Assembly (NCBI RefSeq): GCF_018449605.1
Contig: NZ_JAAVUW010000001.1
Location: 868,001-932,000, forward strand
DNA from: Luteibacter sp. dw_328
GTDB lineage: Bacteria; Pseudomonadota; Gammaproteobacteria; Xanthomonadales; Rhodanobacteraceae
Direction of reading: 5' to 3'
Length of the DNA stretch: 64,000 bases
Of the stretch, positions 44,543 through 53,289 are shown one piece after another; position 1 is the first letter of the stretch, and every line of letters starts with the position of its first letter. Under the pieces are notes generated by a model. That model saw nothing but the letters and a program-made list of their open reading frames with translations, did not search any database and had not been told where the DNA came from. A program made the translations under genes and the position numbers.

Positions 44543-45196
44543 CTAGCGCGCCGTGCGGAAGGTCAGGTTGAGGCGGTCCATGCCCGTCAGCGGGTGTTCC
44601 GAGGCTTTCAACGGCAGCACGCCGTGGTAATTCATGCGCGACGGACCACCCCAGACGACCACGTCGCCGTGAACCAGTGGGATATTCAGCGGTTTGACGC
44701 CTTTACCCTGTCCACCGAACTGGAACATGGCAGGCACGCCCAAGGACACGGACACGATGGGCTCGGAATCGCGCCGCTCGTTACGATCCTGATGCATGGT
44801 GAGGCGCGAGCCGGTGACATAGCGGTTCACCAGGCAGGCGTCCGGCACGAAGCCTTCGAAGCCAGCCTCCGCCGCCGCTTCCGCCGCCAGCCGCATGAAC
44901 TGCGCCGGCATGACCGGCCACGGCTGGCCTGTCGCCGGGTCGATCGCGTCATAGCGGTAGCCGCGGCGATCGCTCACCCAGCCCACCTTGCCGCAATTGG
45001 TCATTGCCACGCTCATGGTGTGGCCACCAGGGGTCACCAGGTGCCGGAACGGCGAGACGGTAGCGATGGCGCCGATGAGCTCGACCAGGCGCGCACCGTC
45101 GTCCCGTGCGAACGCGCGCAGCACCACGGCGCCCGGGCCCAGAGGCTCGTTGCGTCGCTCGGTGGCGGGAAAATCGGCGAAAAGATCCGCAGTCAT
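44543..45196 (-). CDS. alkB: DNA oxidative demethylase AlkB
   Basis: 217 residues. Fe(II)/2-oxoglutarate dioxygenase signature: the iron ligands are His and Asp in LTMHQDRNE and the later His in NYHGVLP; the 2-oxoglutarate-binding Arg is in RLNLTFR. The substrate segment SVAMTNCGKVGWVSDRRGYRY matches E. coli AlkB. It removes methyl groups from 1-methyladenine and 3-methylcytosine in DNA and RNA. The start at 45196 (TADLFADFP) matches the E. coli N terminus better than the upstream start at 45220. No ada-like regulator is adjacent; it may be co-transcribed with the glucan synthase downstream. Confidence 0.95.
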   Translation of the reverse strand: MTADLFADFPATERRNEPLGPGAVVLRAFARDDGARLVELIGAIATVSPFRHLVTPGGHTMSVAMTNCGKVGWVSDRRGYRYDAIDPATGQPWPVMPAQFMRLAAEAAAEAGFEGFVPDACLVNRYVTGSRLTMHQDRNERRDSEPIVSVSLGVPAMFQFGGQGKGVKPLNIPLVHGDVVVWGGPSRMNYHGVLPLKASEHPLTGMDRLNLTFRTAR

Positions 45197-45274
45197 GTCC
45201 CTATTATCCCCGTTGCACACCCTTTAGGGTCCAGTTGCGCGAGAATCGGGTATCACCTGCCTGAGCTCTTTTCG

Positions 45275-48200
45275 ATGTCGCAGCCTGCCCCACCGTCCGA
45301 CCCGGAAGTCGATCCCACCCTGCAGCACAGCGGGCTGGATTTTCCGGTCGTGGGCATCGGCGCCTCGGCCGGTGGCCTGGCAGCCCTGGCCCGATTCCTC
45401 GAAGCCATGCCTGCCGAGCCGGGCATGGCTATCGTCATCGTGATGCACCTGTCGCCGCGGCACGACAGCATCGTTGATCGCATCCTGCAGCGCTCCACGA
45501 GCATGCCCGTTACCCAGGTGACCGCGACGCTGCCGTTGCAGAAGAACCACGTTTATGTGATCTCGCCACGGCACGCGCTTTCGATGAACGACGGCTACCT
45601 GCGCCTGCTCGACATGGAGCGTCCGCGCGGCAGGCATGTGTCCATCGACTTCTTTTTCCGAACGCTTGCCGAAGTGCATCGCGAAAAGGCCTTCGCCGTG
45701 ATCCTCTCGGGAACCGGATCGGACGGTTCGGTGGGCATCGCGCGTATCCACGAGCGCGGCGGCATCACACTGGTGCAGCAGCCCGAGGATGCCGAGTACG
45801 ACCAGATGCCGCGCGCCGCCATCGCCACCGGCGCCGTCGACGTCATCCTTCCCGTGGCCGAGCTTCCCGAGCGCATCGTCGCCATGGCCCGTGATGCGTC
45901 GAGGATCGTTTTTCCCGCCGGCGCAGCGCTCGACGACACTTCCGATGCGGGCGAAGAAGCGGCGGAGGCTGGTTCTCGCGAACACGAGGACGCCCTGCGC
46001 GACATCATGCTCATCCTCCGCGCGAAGACCGGTCACGATTTTCGGGCGTACAAGCGCGCCACCGTGCTCCGTCGCATCGAGCGGCGCATGCAGGTCAACG
46101 GCCTGCAGACCCTCGAGAGTTACCGGGATTTCCTCCACGAGCACGCGCATGAGCGGCCGGCCCTGTTGAAGGACATGCTGATCAGCGTCACCAATTTCTT
46201 CCGCGACCGCGAAGCCTTCGACGCGTTGGAACTCGAGGTGATTCCGCGTCTTTTCGAGCAGACCTCCGACGACACGCGCATCCGCGCATGGAGCGCCGGC
46301 TGCGCCACGGGCGAGGAAGCCTATTCGCTCGCGATGCTCCTGGCCGAAGCCGCCACACCGAACGCGGTGTCCGTGCAGGTGTTCGCCACGGACATCGACG
46401 AAGACGCGATTGCCCATGCCCGCCATGGCTTCTACTCGTCCGCCGTGACCGCCGACGTTTCGGCTAGCCGGGTGGCCCGCTTCCTCATTCGTGAGGATGA
46501 CGGCTATCGCGTGCACAAGGCCTTGCGCGAGAAAGTATTGTTCGCCCGGCACAATGTGTTGCAGGATCCGCCGTTCTCGAAGCTCGACCTGATCGTCTGC
46601 CGCAACCTGCTGATCTACCTCAATCGCGACGTGCAGTCCCGCGCGCTGGAGATGTTCCACTTCGCGCTGCGGCCCGGTGGGTATCTGTTCCTTGGAAGCT
46701 CGGAGTCAGCCGAAGTCGTATCGAAGTACTTCACCCCCGTGGACAAGAAGAACCGGATTTATCGTGCCAACGCGGTCGGCCGTACCGGGATTTACCTGCA
46801 CTCGCCCACGCGCCTTCCGTCCACCGTACTCACCACGGGCGTGACGGCTGCCGCCACGGCTGCGCAGGATCGGCGGGAGTATTCATTGAGCGAGATCCAT
46901 CGCAAGGCGGTCGAAGACCGCTTGCCACCCAGCATCCTGGTCGACCGCGACGGCCATGTCGCGCACATGTCCCAGAGCGCCGGCGTCTATCTGCGACTCA
47001 CCGGCGGTGCGCCGTCGTACCAGCTGACCGCGCTGATCGTCCCCGAGCTGCGCCTCGAGCTGCGCACGTCGTTATTCCAGGCCAGCCAGGACGGCACCTC
47101 GGTACGTTCGCGGGCGGTGGACCTGGAGCGGCGTGGCCACATGCTCTCGGTCAGCATCGAGGTGCGCCCCATTCGTGACCAGGAACAGGTCGGTGGCTTC
47201 CAGCTCGTGGTCTTCCACGAGGGTGAGGCGCGCAGCGCCGCCCAGGCGACGGAATCGGACAACGAACAGACGCCGATCCTGCTTCAGTTGGAAGAGGAAC
47301 TGAGGCGTGCGAAGGAGCAGCTACAGGCCACCGTCGAAGAGTCGGAATCCTCCACTGAGGAACTCAAGGCGTCGAACGAGGAACTGCAATCGATCAACGA
47401 AGAGCTGCGTTCGGCGACCGAAGAGCTGGAGACCAGCAAGGAAGAGCTCCAGTCGATCAACGAGGAACTCATCACCGTCAACCACGAGCTCAAGCTCAAG
47501 GTCGAGGAAACCGCCAAGGTCAACGACGACCTGAGCAACCTGGTCGCCTCCACGGACATCGCCACCGTATTCGTCGACCGCGACATGTGCATCAAGCGCT
47601 TCACGCCGCGCGCCGCCGATGTATTCCGGTTGATCCCCGCCGATGTCGGCAGATCCCTGCTGGACCTCAACCACAGCCTGGACTATCCCGACCTTGCTGC
47701 CGACGCCTCCCTGGCGTTCCAGGCGCTGCGCACGATCGAACGTGAAGTGGGCAGCCAGGACGGTCGCTGGTACATCTCCCGCATCCTTCCCTATCGCACC
47801 GCCGAGGATCGCATTGAAGGCGCCGTGATGACCTTCATCGACGTCACGCGGCGCCGGGCAGCCGAAGAAGCGGCTCGAAACAGCGAAGAGCGCATGCGAC
47901 TGGTTGCCGACAGCGCCGTCGACTACGCCATCATCACCACCGACCCCGACGGCATCATCACCTCGTGGAGCAAGGGTGCGGAGCGCATGTTCCGGTACTC
48001 GGACAGCGACGCCATCGGCCGTCATGCCAACCTCATCTTCACCTCCGAGGACCGCGCGCAAGGTGCGTTCCAGGACGAAATGGAACAGGCACGCACGCAA
48101 GGCCGCGCGACGGACGACCGTTGGCACCTGCGCGCCGACGGCGAGCGCATTTTCTGCAGCGGCATTACCACGCCGCTGAACCAGGGTGGCTTTCACGGCT

Positions 48201-49426
48201 ATGCCAAGATCGCACGTGACATCACCCAGGAGAAGCGCCGCGAGCGCGAGCGCGAGGAGCTCCTCCGCGCGGAGAAAGCCTCGCGCGAGGCGGCGCAAAG
48301 CGCCGTTCTCATGAAAGACGAATTTCTCGCGGTGATGTCGCACGAACTGAAACACCCGCTCAACCTGATCCTGATGAACGCGGAGCTCATTGCCCGCTCG
48401 GCAACGGTCGCCGACGATGCCGCCACACTACGTTCGGCTGACGCGATCCGTAAGACGGTGGAAGGACAGGCCCGGATCATCGACGACCTGCTCGACCTCT
48501 CGCGGCTCACGACGGGGAAGCTCGCCCTCAATATCTCCGAGGTCAACGTATCCGACAGCTTGCGGCGTGTGGCCGATGGCATGCGCGAGGAGCTCGCCGC
48601 GCGCTCGGTGACGCTCAGCCTCGCGCTACCGGACGCCGATGTGACGATGACGGCTGACGGCATACGCATCGAACAGATCGTCTGGAACCTGCTCGGCAAC
48701 GCCCTGAAGTTCACCCGCGCGACCGGGCACATCTGGGCCACCTTGAGCAGCACCGGCAAGCACATAAGGCTGGAAGTGACCGACGACGGCATCGGCATAT
48801 CGCCCTCGCTGGTTGGCCGCGTGTTCGACATGTTCGAGCGCGGCGCCAGCCTGAAGAATCGCACCACCGGCGGCCTCGGCATCGGCCTCGCCCTGGTCAG
48901 GCAACTGGCCGACCTGCACGGTGGCGAGGTGTCCGCCAGCTCGCCGGGGCCCGATCAGGGCGCATCCTTCGTCGTGGTCCTTCCGGTCAGGTCGGTTCGC
49001 CAGAACGAAGCTGCCTTGATGCTAGCGTCCCGTTGGACGCCGCAGCTGCCAGGGCGCCGCATCGTCATCGTCGACGATGCGCAGGAACTGCTTGAGCCCT
49101 TCGCCGAGCTGCTACGCATGGAGGGTGCCACAGTCGCCACGGCCAATACGGGTGTCATGGCCCTTTCGATCCTTGCCTCCGGCGATCACGACATCCTTCT
49201 ATCGGACATCGGCATGCCCGACATGGACGGTCACGAACTCATCGAACGGGTGCGCGCCGACCCGGTGAACCGGGGCATCCTGGCGGTCGCCCTGACCGGC
49301 TTCGGCCGACCGCAGGACGAAAGACGGGCAATGAAGGCGGGCTTCGACGCCCACATCAGCAAGCCCATATCGATGCACGTGCTGCTGGCGGCACTCGAGC
49401 GGCTGCACAAGTCGCGTCAGGGATAA
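45275..49426 (+). CDS. CheB-CheR-PAS-histidine kinase-receiver hybrid protein
   Basis: 1,383 residues. CheB methylesterase (~20-205) keeps its triad: GIGASAGG (Ser), MHLSPRH (His), GTGSDG (Asp). CheR methyltransferase (~240-500) has NFFRDREAF and the SAM site WSAGCATGEEAYS. Then a short PAS-like segment, a Glu/Leu coiled coil (~670-752), two PAS domains (~755-985), HisKA with phospho-His in HELKHP (~1022), an HATPase domain (DDGIGI, GGLGIGLALV) and a C-terminal receiver with Asp ~1311 in LSDIGMPDMDG. It is cytosolic with no transmembrane helix. No chemoreceptor or response regulator is next to it, so targets are unknown. The ribosome binding site is poor. Confidence 0.95.
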   Translation: MSQPAPPSDPEVDPTLQHSGLDFPVVGIGASAGGLAALARFLEAMPAEPGMAIVIVMHLSPRHDSIVDRILQRSTSMPVTQVTATLPLQKNHVYVISPRHALSMNDGYLRLLDMERPRGRHVSIDFFFRTLAEVHREKAFAVILSGTGSDGSVGIARIHERGGITLVQQPEDAEYDQMPRAAIATGAVDVILPVAELPERIVAMARDASRIVFPAGAALDDTSDAGEEAAEAGSREHEDALRDIMLILRAKTGHDFRAYKRATVLRRIERRMQVNGLQTLESYRDFLHEHAHERPALLKDMLISVTNFFRDREAFDALELEVIPRLFEQTSDDTRIRAWSAGCATGEEAYSLAMLLAEAATPNAVSVQVFATDIDEDAIAHARHGFYSSAVTADVSASRVARFLIREDDGYRVHKALREKVLFARHNVLQDPPFSKLDLIVCRNLLIYLNRDVQSRALEMFHFALRPGGYLFLGSSESAEVVSKYFTPVDKKNRIYRANAVGRTGIYLHSPTRLPSTVLTTGVTAAATAAQDRREYSLSEIHRKAVEDRLPPSILVDRDGHVAHMSQSAGVYLRLTGGAPSYQLTALIVPELRLELRTSLFQASQDGTSVRSRAVDLERRGHMLSVSIEVRPIRDQEQVGGFQLVVFHEGEARSAAQATESDNEQTPILLQLEEELRRAKEQLQATVEESESSTEELKASNEELQSINEELRSATEELETSKEELQSINEELITVNHELKLKVEETAKVNDDLSNLVASTDIATVFVDRDMCIKRFTPRAADVFRLIPADVGRSLLDLNHSLDYPDLAADASLAFQALRTIEREVGSQDGRWYISRILPYRTAEDRIEGAVMTFIDVTRRRAAEEAARNSEERMRLVADSAVDYAIITTDPDGIITSWSKGAERMFRYSDSDAIGRHANLIFTSEDRAQGAFQDEMEQARTQGRATDDRWHLRADGERIFCSGITTPLNQGGFHGYAKIARDITQEKRREREREELLRAEKASREAAQSAVLMKDEFLAVMSHELKHPLNLILMNAELIARSATVADDAATLRSADAIRKTVEGQARIIDDLLDLSRLTTGKLALNISEVNVSDSLRRVADGMREELAARSVTLSLALPDADVTMTADGIRIEQIVWNLLGNALKFTRATGHIWATLSSTGKHIRLEVTDDGIGISPSLVGRVFDMFERGASLKNRTTGGLGIGLALVRQLADLHGGEVSASSPGPDQGASFVVVLPVRSVRQNEAALMLASRWTPQLPGRRIVIVDDAQELLEPFAELLRMEGATVATANTGVMALSILASGDHDILLSDIGMPDMDGHELIERVRADPVNRGILAVALTGFGRPQDERRAMKAGFDAHISKPISMHVLLAALERLHKSRQG

Positions 49427-49448
49427 GGTCGTTTACGGTCGACGTGTC

Positions 49449-49904
49449 TCACTCACCGATGAACTTGCCCAATAATCGCTTGAGTTCCTCGAACTCCGTA
49501 CGGCTGAACGACCTGAGGCGGGCGTTGAGCACAGGCGGAACGACATCCGGAATGCCGTCGGCCACCCGGCTACCCGCGCGGGTCAGGGTCAGGTTGACCA
49601 CCCGGCGGTCCTTGTCGTCACGCGAGCGCTCGAGCAAGCCCTTCTCCTCGAGCTTGTCCAGCATCCGCGTCATCAGCCCGGTATCGATACCAAGCAGTTT
49701 CGACAGTTCGAAGGGCGTGCTCGCCGTGCCCTTGCTCAGCAGGACGATGATGCCCATCTGCTGGCTGCTGATGTCCAGGTCTTTCAGTGCGGCGTCCACC
49801 TCCGACGCCAGCAGGTTCCGCGCCCTCGCCAACAGGAAGCCGATGCTCCGGGTATGCACGAAGTTCTTGCGCGTGTAGTGGTCCATGGCCGGATTATGGA
49901 CCAT
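49449..49904 (-). CDS. MarR family transcriptional regulator
   Basis: 151 residues with the winged helix: ISSQQMGIIVLLSKGTASTPFELSKLLGIDTGLMTRMLDKLEEKGLLERSRDDKDRRVVNLTLTRAG, including the conserved DxRxxxLxLT wing. It begins three bases after the EmrB-type gene's stop, so it is the second gene of that operon and probably represses it. An alternative start at 49886 is possible. Such repressors normally release DNA on binding phenolic drugs. Confidence 0.92.
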   Translation of the reverse strand: MVHNPAMDHYTRKNFVHTRSIGFLLARARNLLASEVDAALKDLDISSQQMGIIVLLSKGTASTPFELSKLLGIDTGLMTRMLDKLEEKGLLERSRDDKDRRVVNLTLTRAGSRVADGIPDVVPPVLNARLRSFSRTEFEELKRLLGKFIGE

Positions 49905-49907
49905 CCA

Positions 49908-51470
49908 TCAATGGCCCGCCGCCGCAGCCGCCGCTCCGCCGCTACCCCTGGTCGATCGGGCAACCCAGATCAGCGGGATGATCACGATGAATGTCACGCC
50001 GGACAGCCAGAAGATGTCGTTGAGCCCGAGCATGGTGGCCTGCGCCGTGAGACCTCGCTCGAAGAACGCCACCGCACCGTTCGTATCCACATGCAGCGTG
50101 TCGCGTAACGACGCAATCGACTCGAGGAAACCCGGATCATAGGCGGTCGCCCGCTCGGTCAGCTGCGAATGGTGAAGGATGGTCCGGTCGCTCCAGCCTG
50201 TCGTGATCAGCGAGGTGCCGACGGCGCCGGCGAAAACGCGCACGAAGTTTGAAAGGCCAGCCGCGGACGGCACCTGGTCCGGACGCAATCCGGAAAGAAT
50301 GATGGCGGTGAGCGGCACGAAGAACAGCGCGGTCGGAATGCCTTGCAACAGCGTCGGCAGCACGAGGGTCAGCCGATCGACGTCGGTGTCGTACTGCGCG
50401 CGCATGAAAAATACGACGGCGAAGCCGATGAAGGCCAGCGTCGCCAGCACGCGCGCATCCGTCTTACCCATGATCCGTCCCATCGCCGGTGCAAGGATGA
50501 TGGCAAAGATGCCCAGGGGGGCGGTCACCAGCCCGGCATCCACCGAGCGATACCCGAGAAAGCCCTGGATCCACTGCGGCAGGACGACGAGGTTGGCGAA
50601 GAAAACGCCGTACGCTACTGAAATCGCTATGGTTCCACCGAGGAAGTTACGGCCGGCGAACAGGCGAAGGTTGACGATGGGACGCTCCTCGGTCAGTTCC
50701 CAGATGACGAAGAAGAGGAAGCTGATCAAGGCGAAGATGCCCAGCGCGCAGATCAGCGGCGAGCTGAACCAGTCCAGGTCCTTGCCCTTGTCCAGCATGA
50801 TCTGTAACGACGCCACCCAGGCGATCAGCGAAACCAGTCCCATGACGTCGATCGGAACGCGTTTGGTCGGCGTTTCCCGATCACGGTAGATCGTCCACAC
50901 CACGCCGGCGGCGAACAGGCCCACCGGAATGTTGATGTAGAAGATCCACGACCAGCTGTAGCTGTCCGTGATCCATCCGCCGAGGGCCGGCCCGGCGATC
51001 GGGCCGACGGTCGCCGTCATCGCCCAGAGTGAGAGCGCCGAATGCCCCTTTTCTTTCGGGAACGTATTCAGAAGCAACGCCTGGGACAACGGCACCAGAG
51101 GACCGGCCGCTACGCCCTGGAGGACACGCGCTGCCAGCAGGACGGGGAGCGTCGGTGCGATACCGCACAGCCAGGACGAAAACGTGAACGCGAGGATGGC
51201 GAAAACGAACAGCTTCACCTGCCCCACCCGCTGGGTGAGCCAGCCGGTCAGCGGGATGGACACGGCATTCGCAGCGGCGAACAGGGTGATGACCCACGTG
51301 CCCTCGTCCACCGAGACGCCGAGGTTGCCGGATAACGTGGGAATGGCCACGTTGGCGATCGAGGAATCGAGCACGTTCATGAACGTGGCAAGGGCAACCG
51401 CAATGGCACCCAGGGCAAAACGCGCGCCGGTAAGCGGCGCGGGAACACTCTCTGCGGATGACGACGACAT
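49908..51470 (-). CDS. emrB: DHA2 family multidrug exporter, EmrB/QacA type
   Basis: 520 residues and about 14 membrane helices. Diagnostic segments: ATFMNVLDSSIANVAIPTLSGNLG (motif D1), WVITLFAAANAVSIPLTGWLTQRVG, LQGVAAGPLVPLSQALLLNTFP and the motif C segment AMTATVGPIAGPALGGWITDSYSWSWIFYINIP. It exports hydrophobic drugs by proton antiport. No EmrA-type adaptor is encoded in this operon, unlike the usual emrAB pair. The C terminus is Gly/Ala-rich. Co-transcribed with marR. Confidence 0.94.
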   Translation of the reverse strand: MSSSSAESVPAPLTGARFALGAIAVALATFMNVLDSSIANVAIPTLSGNLGVSVDEGTWVITLFAAANAVSIPLTGWLTQRVGQVKLFVFAILAFTFSSWLCGIAPTLPVLLAARVLQGVAAGPLVPLSQALLLNTFPKEKGHSALSLWAMTATVGPIAGPALGGWITDSYSWSWIFYINIPVGLFAAGVVWTIYRDRETPTKRVPIDVMGLVSLIAWVASLQIMLDKGKDLDWFSSPLICALGIFALISFLFFVIWELTEERPIVNLRLFAGRNFLGGTIAISVAYGVFFANLVVLPQWIQGFLGYRSVDAGLVTAPLGIFAIILAPAMGRIMGKTDARVLATLAFIGFAVVFFMRAQYDTDVDRLTLVLPTLLQGIPTALFFVPLTAIILSGLRPDQVPSAAGLSNFVRVFAGAVGTSLITTGWSDRTILHHSQLTERATAYDPGFLESIASLRDTLHVDTNGAVAFFERGLTAQATMLGLNDIFWLSGVTFIVIIPLIWVARSTRGSGGAAAAAAGH

Positions 51471-51485
51471 GGGGCGTCCGGCTTC

Positions 51486-51627
51486 GATATATCTGACATT
51501 GCAGACATGTAGTTAAAAAGAAGGCCGCGATCGGTTATCCGCAAGAACCTGCGGATAGCTGGCGGTCCGTCCGGCAGCCGCACGGCACGTCGCAGCTTGC
51601 TGACAGCGACTATATCTGACTTTGCAG
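51486..51627. promoter_or_regulatory. Two matched sites upstream of the emrB-marR operon
   Basis: Read on the minus strand: CTGCAAAGTCAGATATA (51611-51627) and CTGCAATGTCAGATATAT (51487-51504), 15 of 17 or more bases alike. The distal copy lies in the spacer of a plausible leftward promoter TTGTAT-17 bp-TATAGT. They are candidate MarR binding sites; the distal one also lies upstream of the rightward RiPP operon. Confidence 0.6.
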
Positions 51628-51657
51628 TTATATACAAGGCATCGGCCGTCCGGATTA

Positions 51658-51669
51658 AGTAGATCTACT
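51658..51669. promoter_or_regulatory. Perfect 12-nt palindrome upstream of the RiPP precursor gene
   Basis: AGTAGATCTACT, 66 bp before the precursor start. A possible operator; no regulator is identified. Confidence 0.35.
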
Positions 51670-51735
51670 CATGCCTTACGAGCAACCAGTGTCTAACGTG
51701 CATACGACATCCGCTCATCTGCCATGGAGCTCACC

Positions 51736-52122
51736 ATGTCCGACTGGAACCGTACCCGCCGAGCCCTCGCCGTTCTGCTTCCTGCGGGCATCCTCGGCGC
51801 ATCCACCATCCTTGGTTCGGCACAGGCAACCACCCTTCCCCCCTCGCGTGTCGCCCCGGACCCCGCGCATGTCACGCTCAACGTGGCTGACCGGCTCGCC
51901 GCCATCCGCGAGAGCATCGCCGCGGAAACCTCCGGGACGACGACGCCCCGTGGAACGGCTTACCCGTTGTTGGCCTGGATGAACTTCGGCGGTTTCGGGT
52001 GGCGCAATGGCGGCTGGAGAAACGGCGGCTGGAGAAACTGGGGCAACGGTTGGCATAACTGGGGTAATGGCTGGCACAACTGGGGCAACGGCGGTTGGCA
52101 CAACTTCTGGCACAACTGGTGA
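51736..52122 (+). CDS. Exported RiPP precursor with ten Trp-x-Asn triplets (GrrA-like)
   Basis: 128 residues. Residues 1 to ~31 look like a signal peptide with a twin-arginine-like start (RTRRALAVLLPAGILGASTILGSAQA). A leader follows (ADRLAAIRESIAAETSGTTTPRG), then a C-terminal core, residues 89-128, built almost only of Trp-x-Asn triplets: three WRN, three WGN and four WHN, spaced by Gly or Phe and ending in Trp. The next gene is a radical SAM/SPASM enzyme six bases downstream. This is the layout of GRRM (glycine-rich repeat) systems, where the enzyme ties an aromatic ring to the third residue of each triplet, making small cyclophanes. ATG 51736 is chosen because GGAG lies five bases upstream; a start at 51724 is weaker. 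Confidence 0.85.
   Translation: MSDWNRTRRALAVLLPAGILGASTILGSAQATTLPPSRVAPDPAHVTLNVADRLAAIRESIAAETSGTTTPRGTAYPLLAWMNFGGFGWRNGGWRNGGWRNWGNGWHNWGNGWHNWGNGGWHNFWHNW
52000..52119 (+). repeat. Protein-level tandem repeat region encoding the Trp-x-Asn core
   Basis: About 120 bp coding for ten TGG-NNN-AAY triplets. The DNA copies differ at silent positions (AAC/AAT, GGC/GGT) while the amino acid pattern holds, so selection seems to act on the peptide rather than the DNA. Confidence 0.85.
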
Positions 52123-52128
52123 GCCGCG

Positions 52129-53289
52129 GTGGATATCCCGCCGTGCATCGACACCGTGGTGCTTCAGCCCACACCCTTCTGCAATATCGCCTGCCGCTAT
52201 TGCTACCTGCCCAGCCGTAGCGACACCTCGAAGATGTCGCTGGACACGGTGCGCGCCGTGTTCTCCGCGGTGTTCGCCTCGGGCTGGTCCCACCCCTGGC
52301 TTACAGTGATCTGGCACGCCGGCGAGCCGCTGGTGATGCCCGTTGCGTACTACGAGGAAGCGTTCTCCCTCATCGCATCCCTGTGTCCGCCCGGGATCGA
52401 AGTGCGCCATGCCATCCAGACCAACGGCATGTTGATCGACGCGGCCTGGTGCGCGCTCTTCCGTCGCTGGGAGGTCGGCGTCGGCGTGAGCATCGACGGA
52501 CCACGCGAGATCCACGATGCCAACCGGGTTACGCGACAGGGTCGCGGCACCTATGACAAAACCGTCGCTGGCATCCGCTGCCTGATCGACGAAGGCATCC
52601 CGTTCCACGTGATTTCCGTGCTGTCGGCGCGAGGCCTTCGGGCACCGGACGAGATGCTCGCGTTCTACAGGGATGCCGGCATCACCGACGTGTGCTTCAA
52701 CGTCGAGGAATCCGAGGGGGATCACGTTTCCGAGCTGTTCTCCGAAGAGGACGCCGCGGCACGCTTCCGCACCTTCCTCAGCACCTTCTGGCGGAAATCG
52801 CGGGAGAGTGCCGGCATTCGTTTCCTGCGCGAGATCGACAGCATGCTCACGCGTATCCTGAGGCCGGACGAGGCAGCCGGCGAAAACTCGCAGGTACAGC
52901 CGTTCGGCATGGTCAACGTCGACTGCCACGGCAACGTATCGAGTTTCTCCCCCGAGCTGCTGGGGCTGAAAAACGCCGACTACGGCGACTTCATCGTCGG
53001 CAACATCCACACCGATTCGCTCGAGTCCATGCGTCAGAGCGACGCCATGCGTGCCATGCACCGCGACATCGCCGCCGGCGTGGCCGCATGCAAGGCCGAA
53101 TGCGCTTATTTCGCCGTGTGCGGTGGCGGTTCGCCGATCAACAAGCTGACGGAGAACGGCAGTTTCGCCACCACCCGGACCTCGTTCTGCGACCTGGTTC
53201 AGAAAGTACCCACGGACGTGATCCTCGAAGCGCTGGACCGGCTCGAGACAGTCCTCGACGACGACATGCTGGTGAGGAGTGCGTCATGA
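52129..53289 (+). CDS. Radical SAM/SPASM peptide maturase (GrrM-like, probable cyclophane synthase)
   Basis: 386 residues. The radical SAM cluster is Cys18, Cys22, Cys25 in FCNIACRYCY. The SAM-binding glycine/acid region WHAGEP and the barrel segments HAIQTNGMLIDAAWC and VGVSIDGPREIHDANR are typical of peptide maturases of the anSME/GrrM branch. The SPASM region carries Cys266 (NVDCHGN) and the cluster C321-x3-C325-x5-C331 plus Cys354, enough for auxiliary Fe-S clusters. It should install C-C crosslinks within the Trp-x-Asn triplets of the upstream peptide in the cytoplasm before export. Starts with GTG six bases after the precursor stop with a weak ribosome binding site, so translation is probably coupled. 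Confidence 0.92.
   Translation: MDIPPCIDTVVLQPTPFCNIACRYCYLPSRSDTSKMSLDTVRAVFSAVFASGWSHPWLTVIWHAGEPLVMPVAYYEEAFSLIASLCPPGIEVRHAIQTNGMLIDAAWCALFRRWEVGVGVSIDGPREIHDANRVTRQGRGTYDKTVAGIRCLIDEGIPFHVISVLSARGLRAPDEMLAFYRDAGITDVCFNVEESEGDHVSELFSEEDAAARFRTFLSTFWRKSRESAGIRFLREIDSMLTRILRPDEAAGENSQVQPFGMVNVDCHGNVSSFSPELLGLKNADYGDFIVGNIHTDSLESMRQSDAMRAMHRDIAAGVAACKAECAYFAVCGGGSPINKLTENGSFATTRTSFCDLVQKVPTDVILEALDRLETVLDDDMLVRSAS

Noticed and set aside
52000-52119. Possible CRISPR or DNA tandem repeat
   Set aside because: The repeat is at the amino acid level inside an open frame, with no spacers and silent differences between copies.
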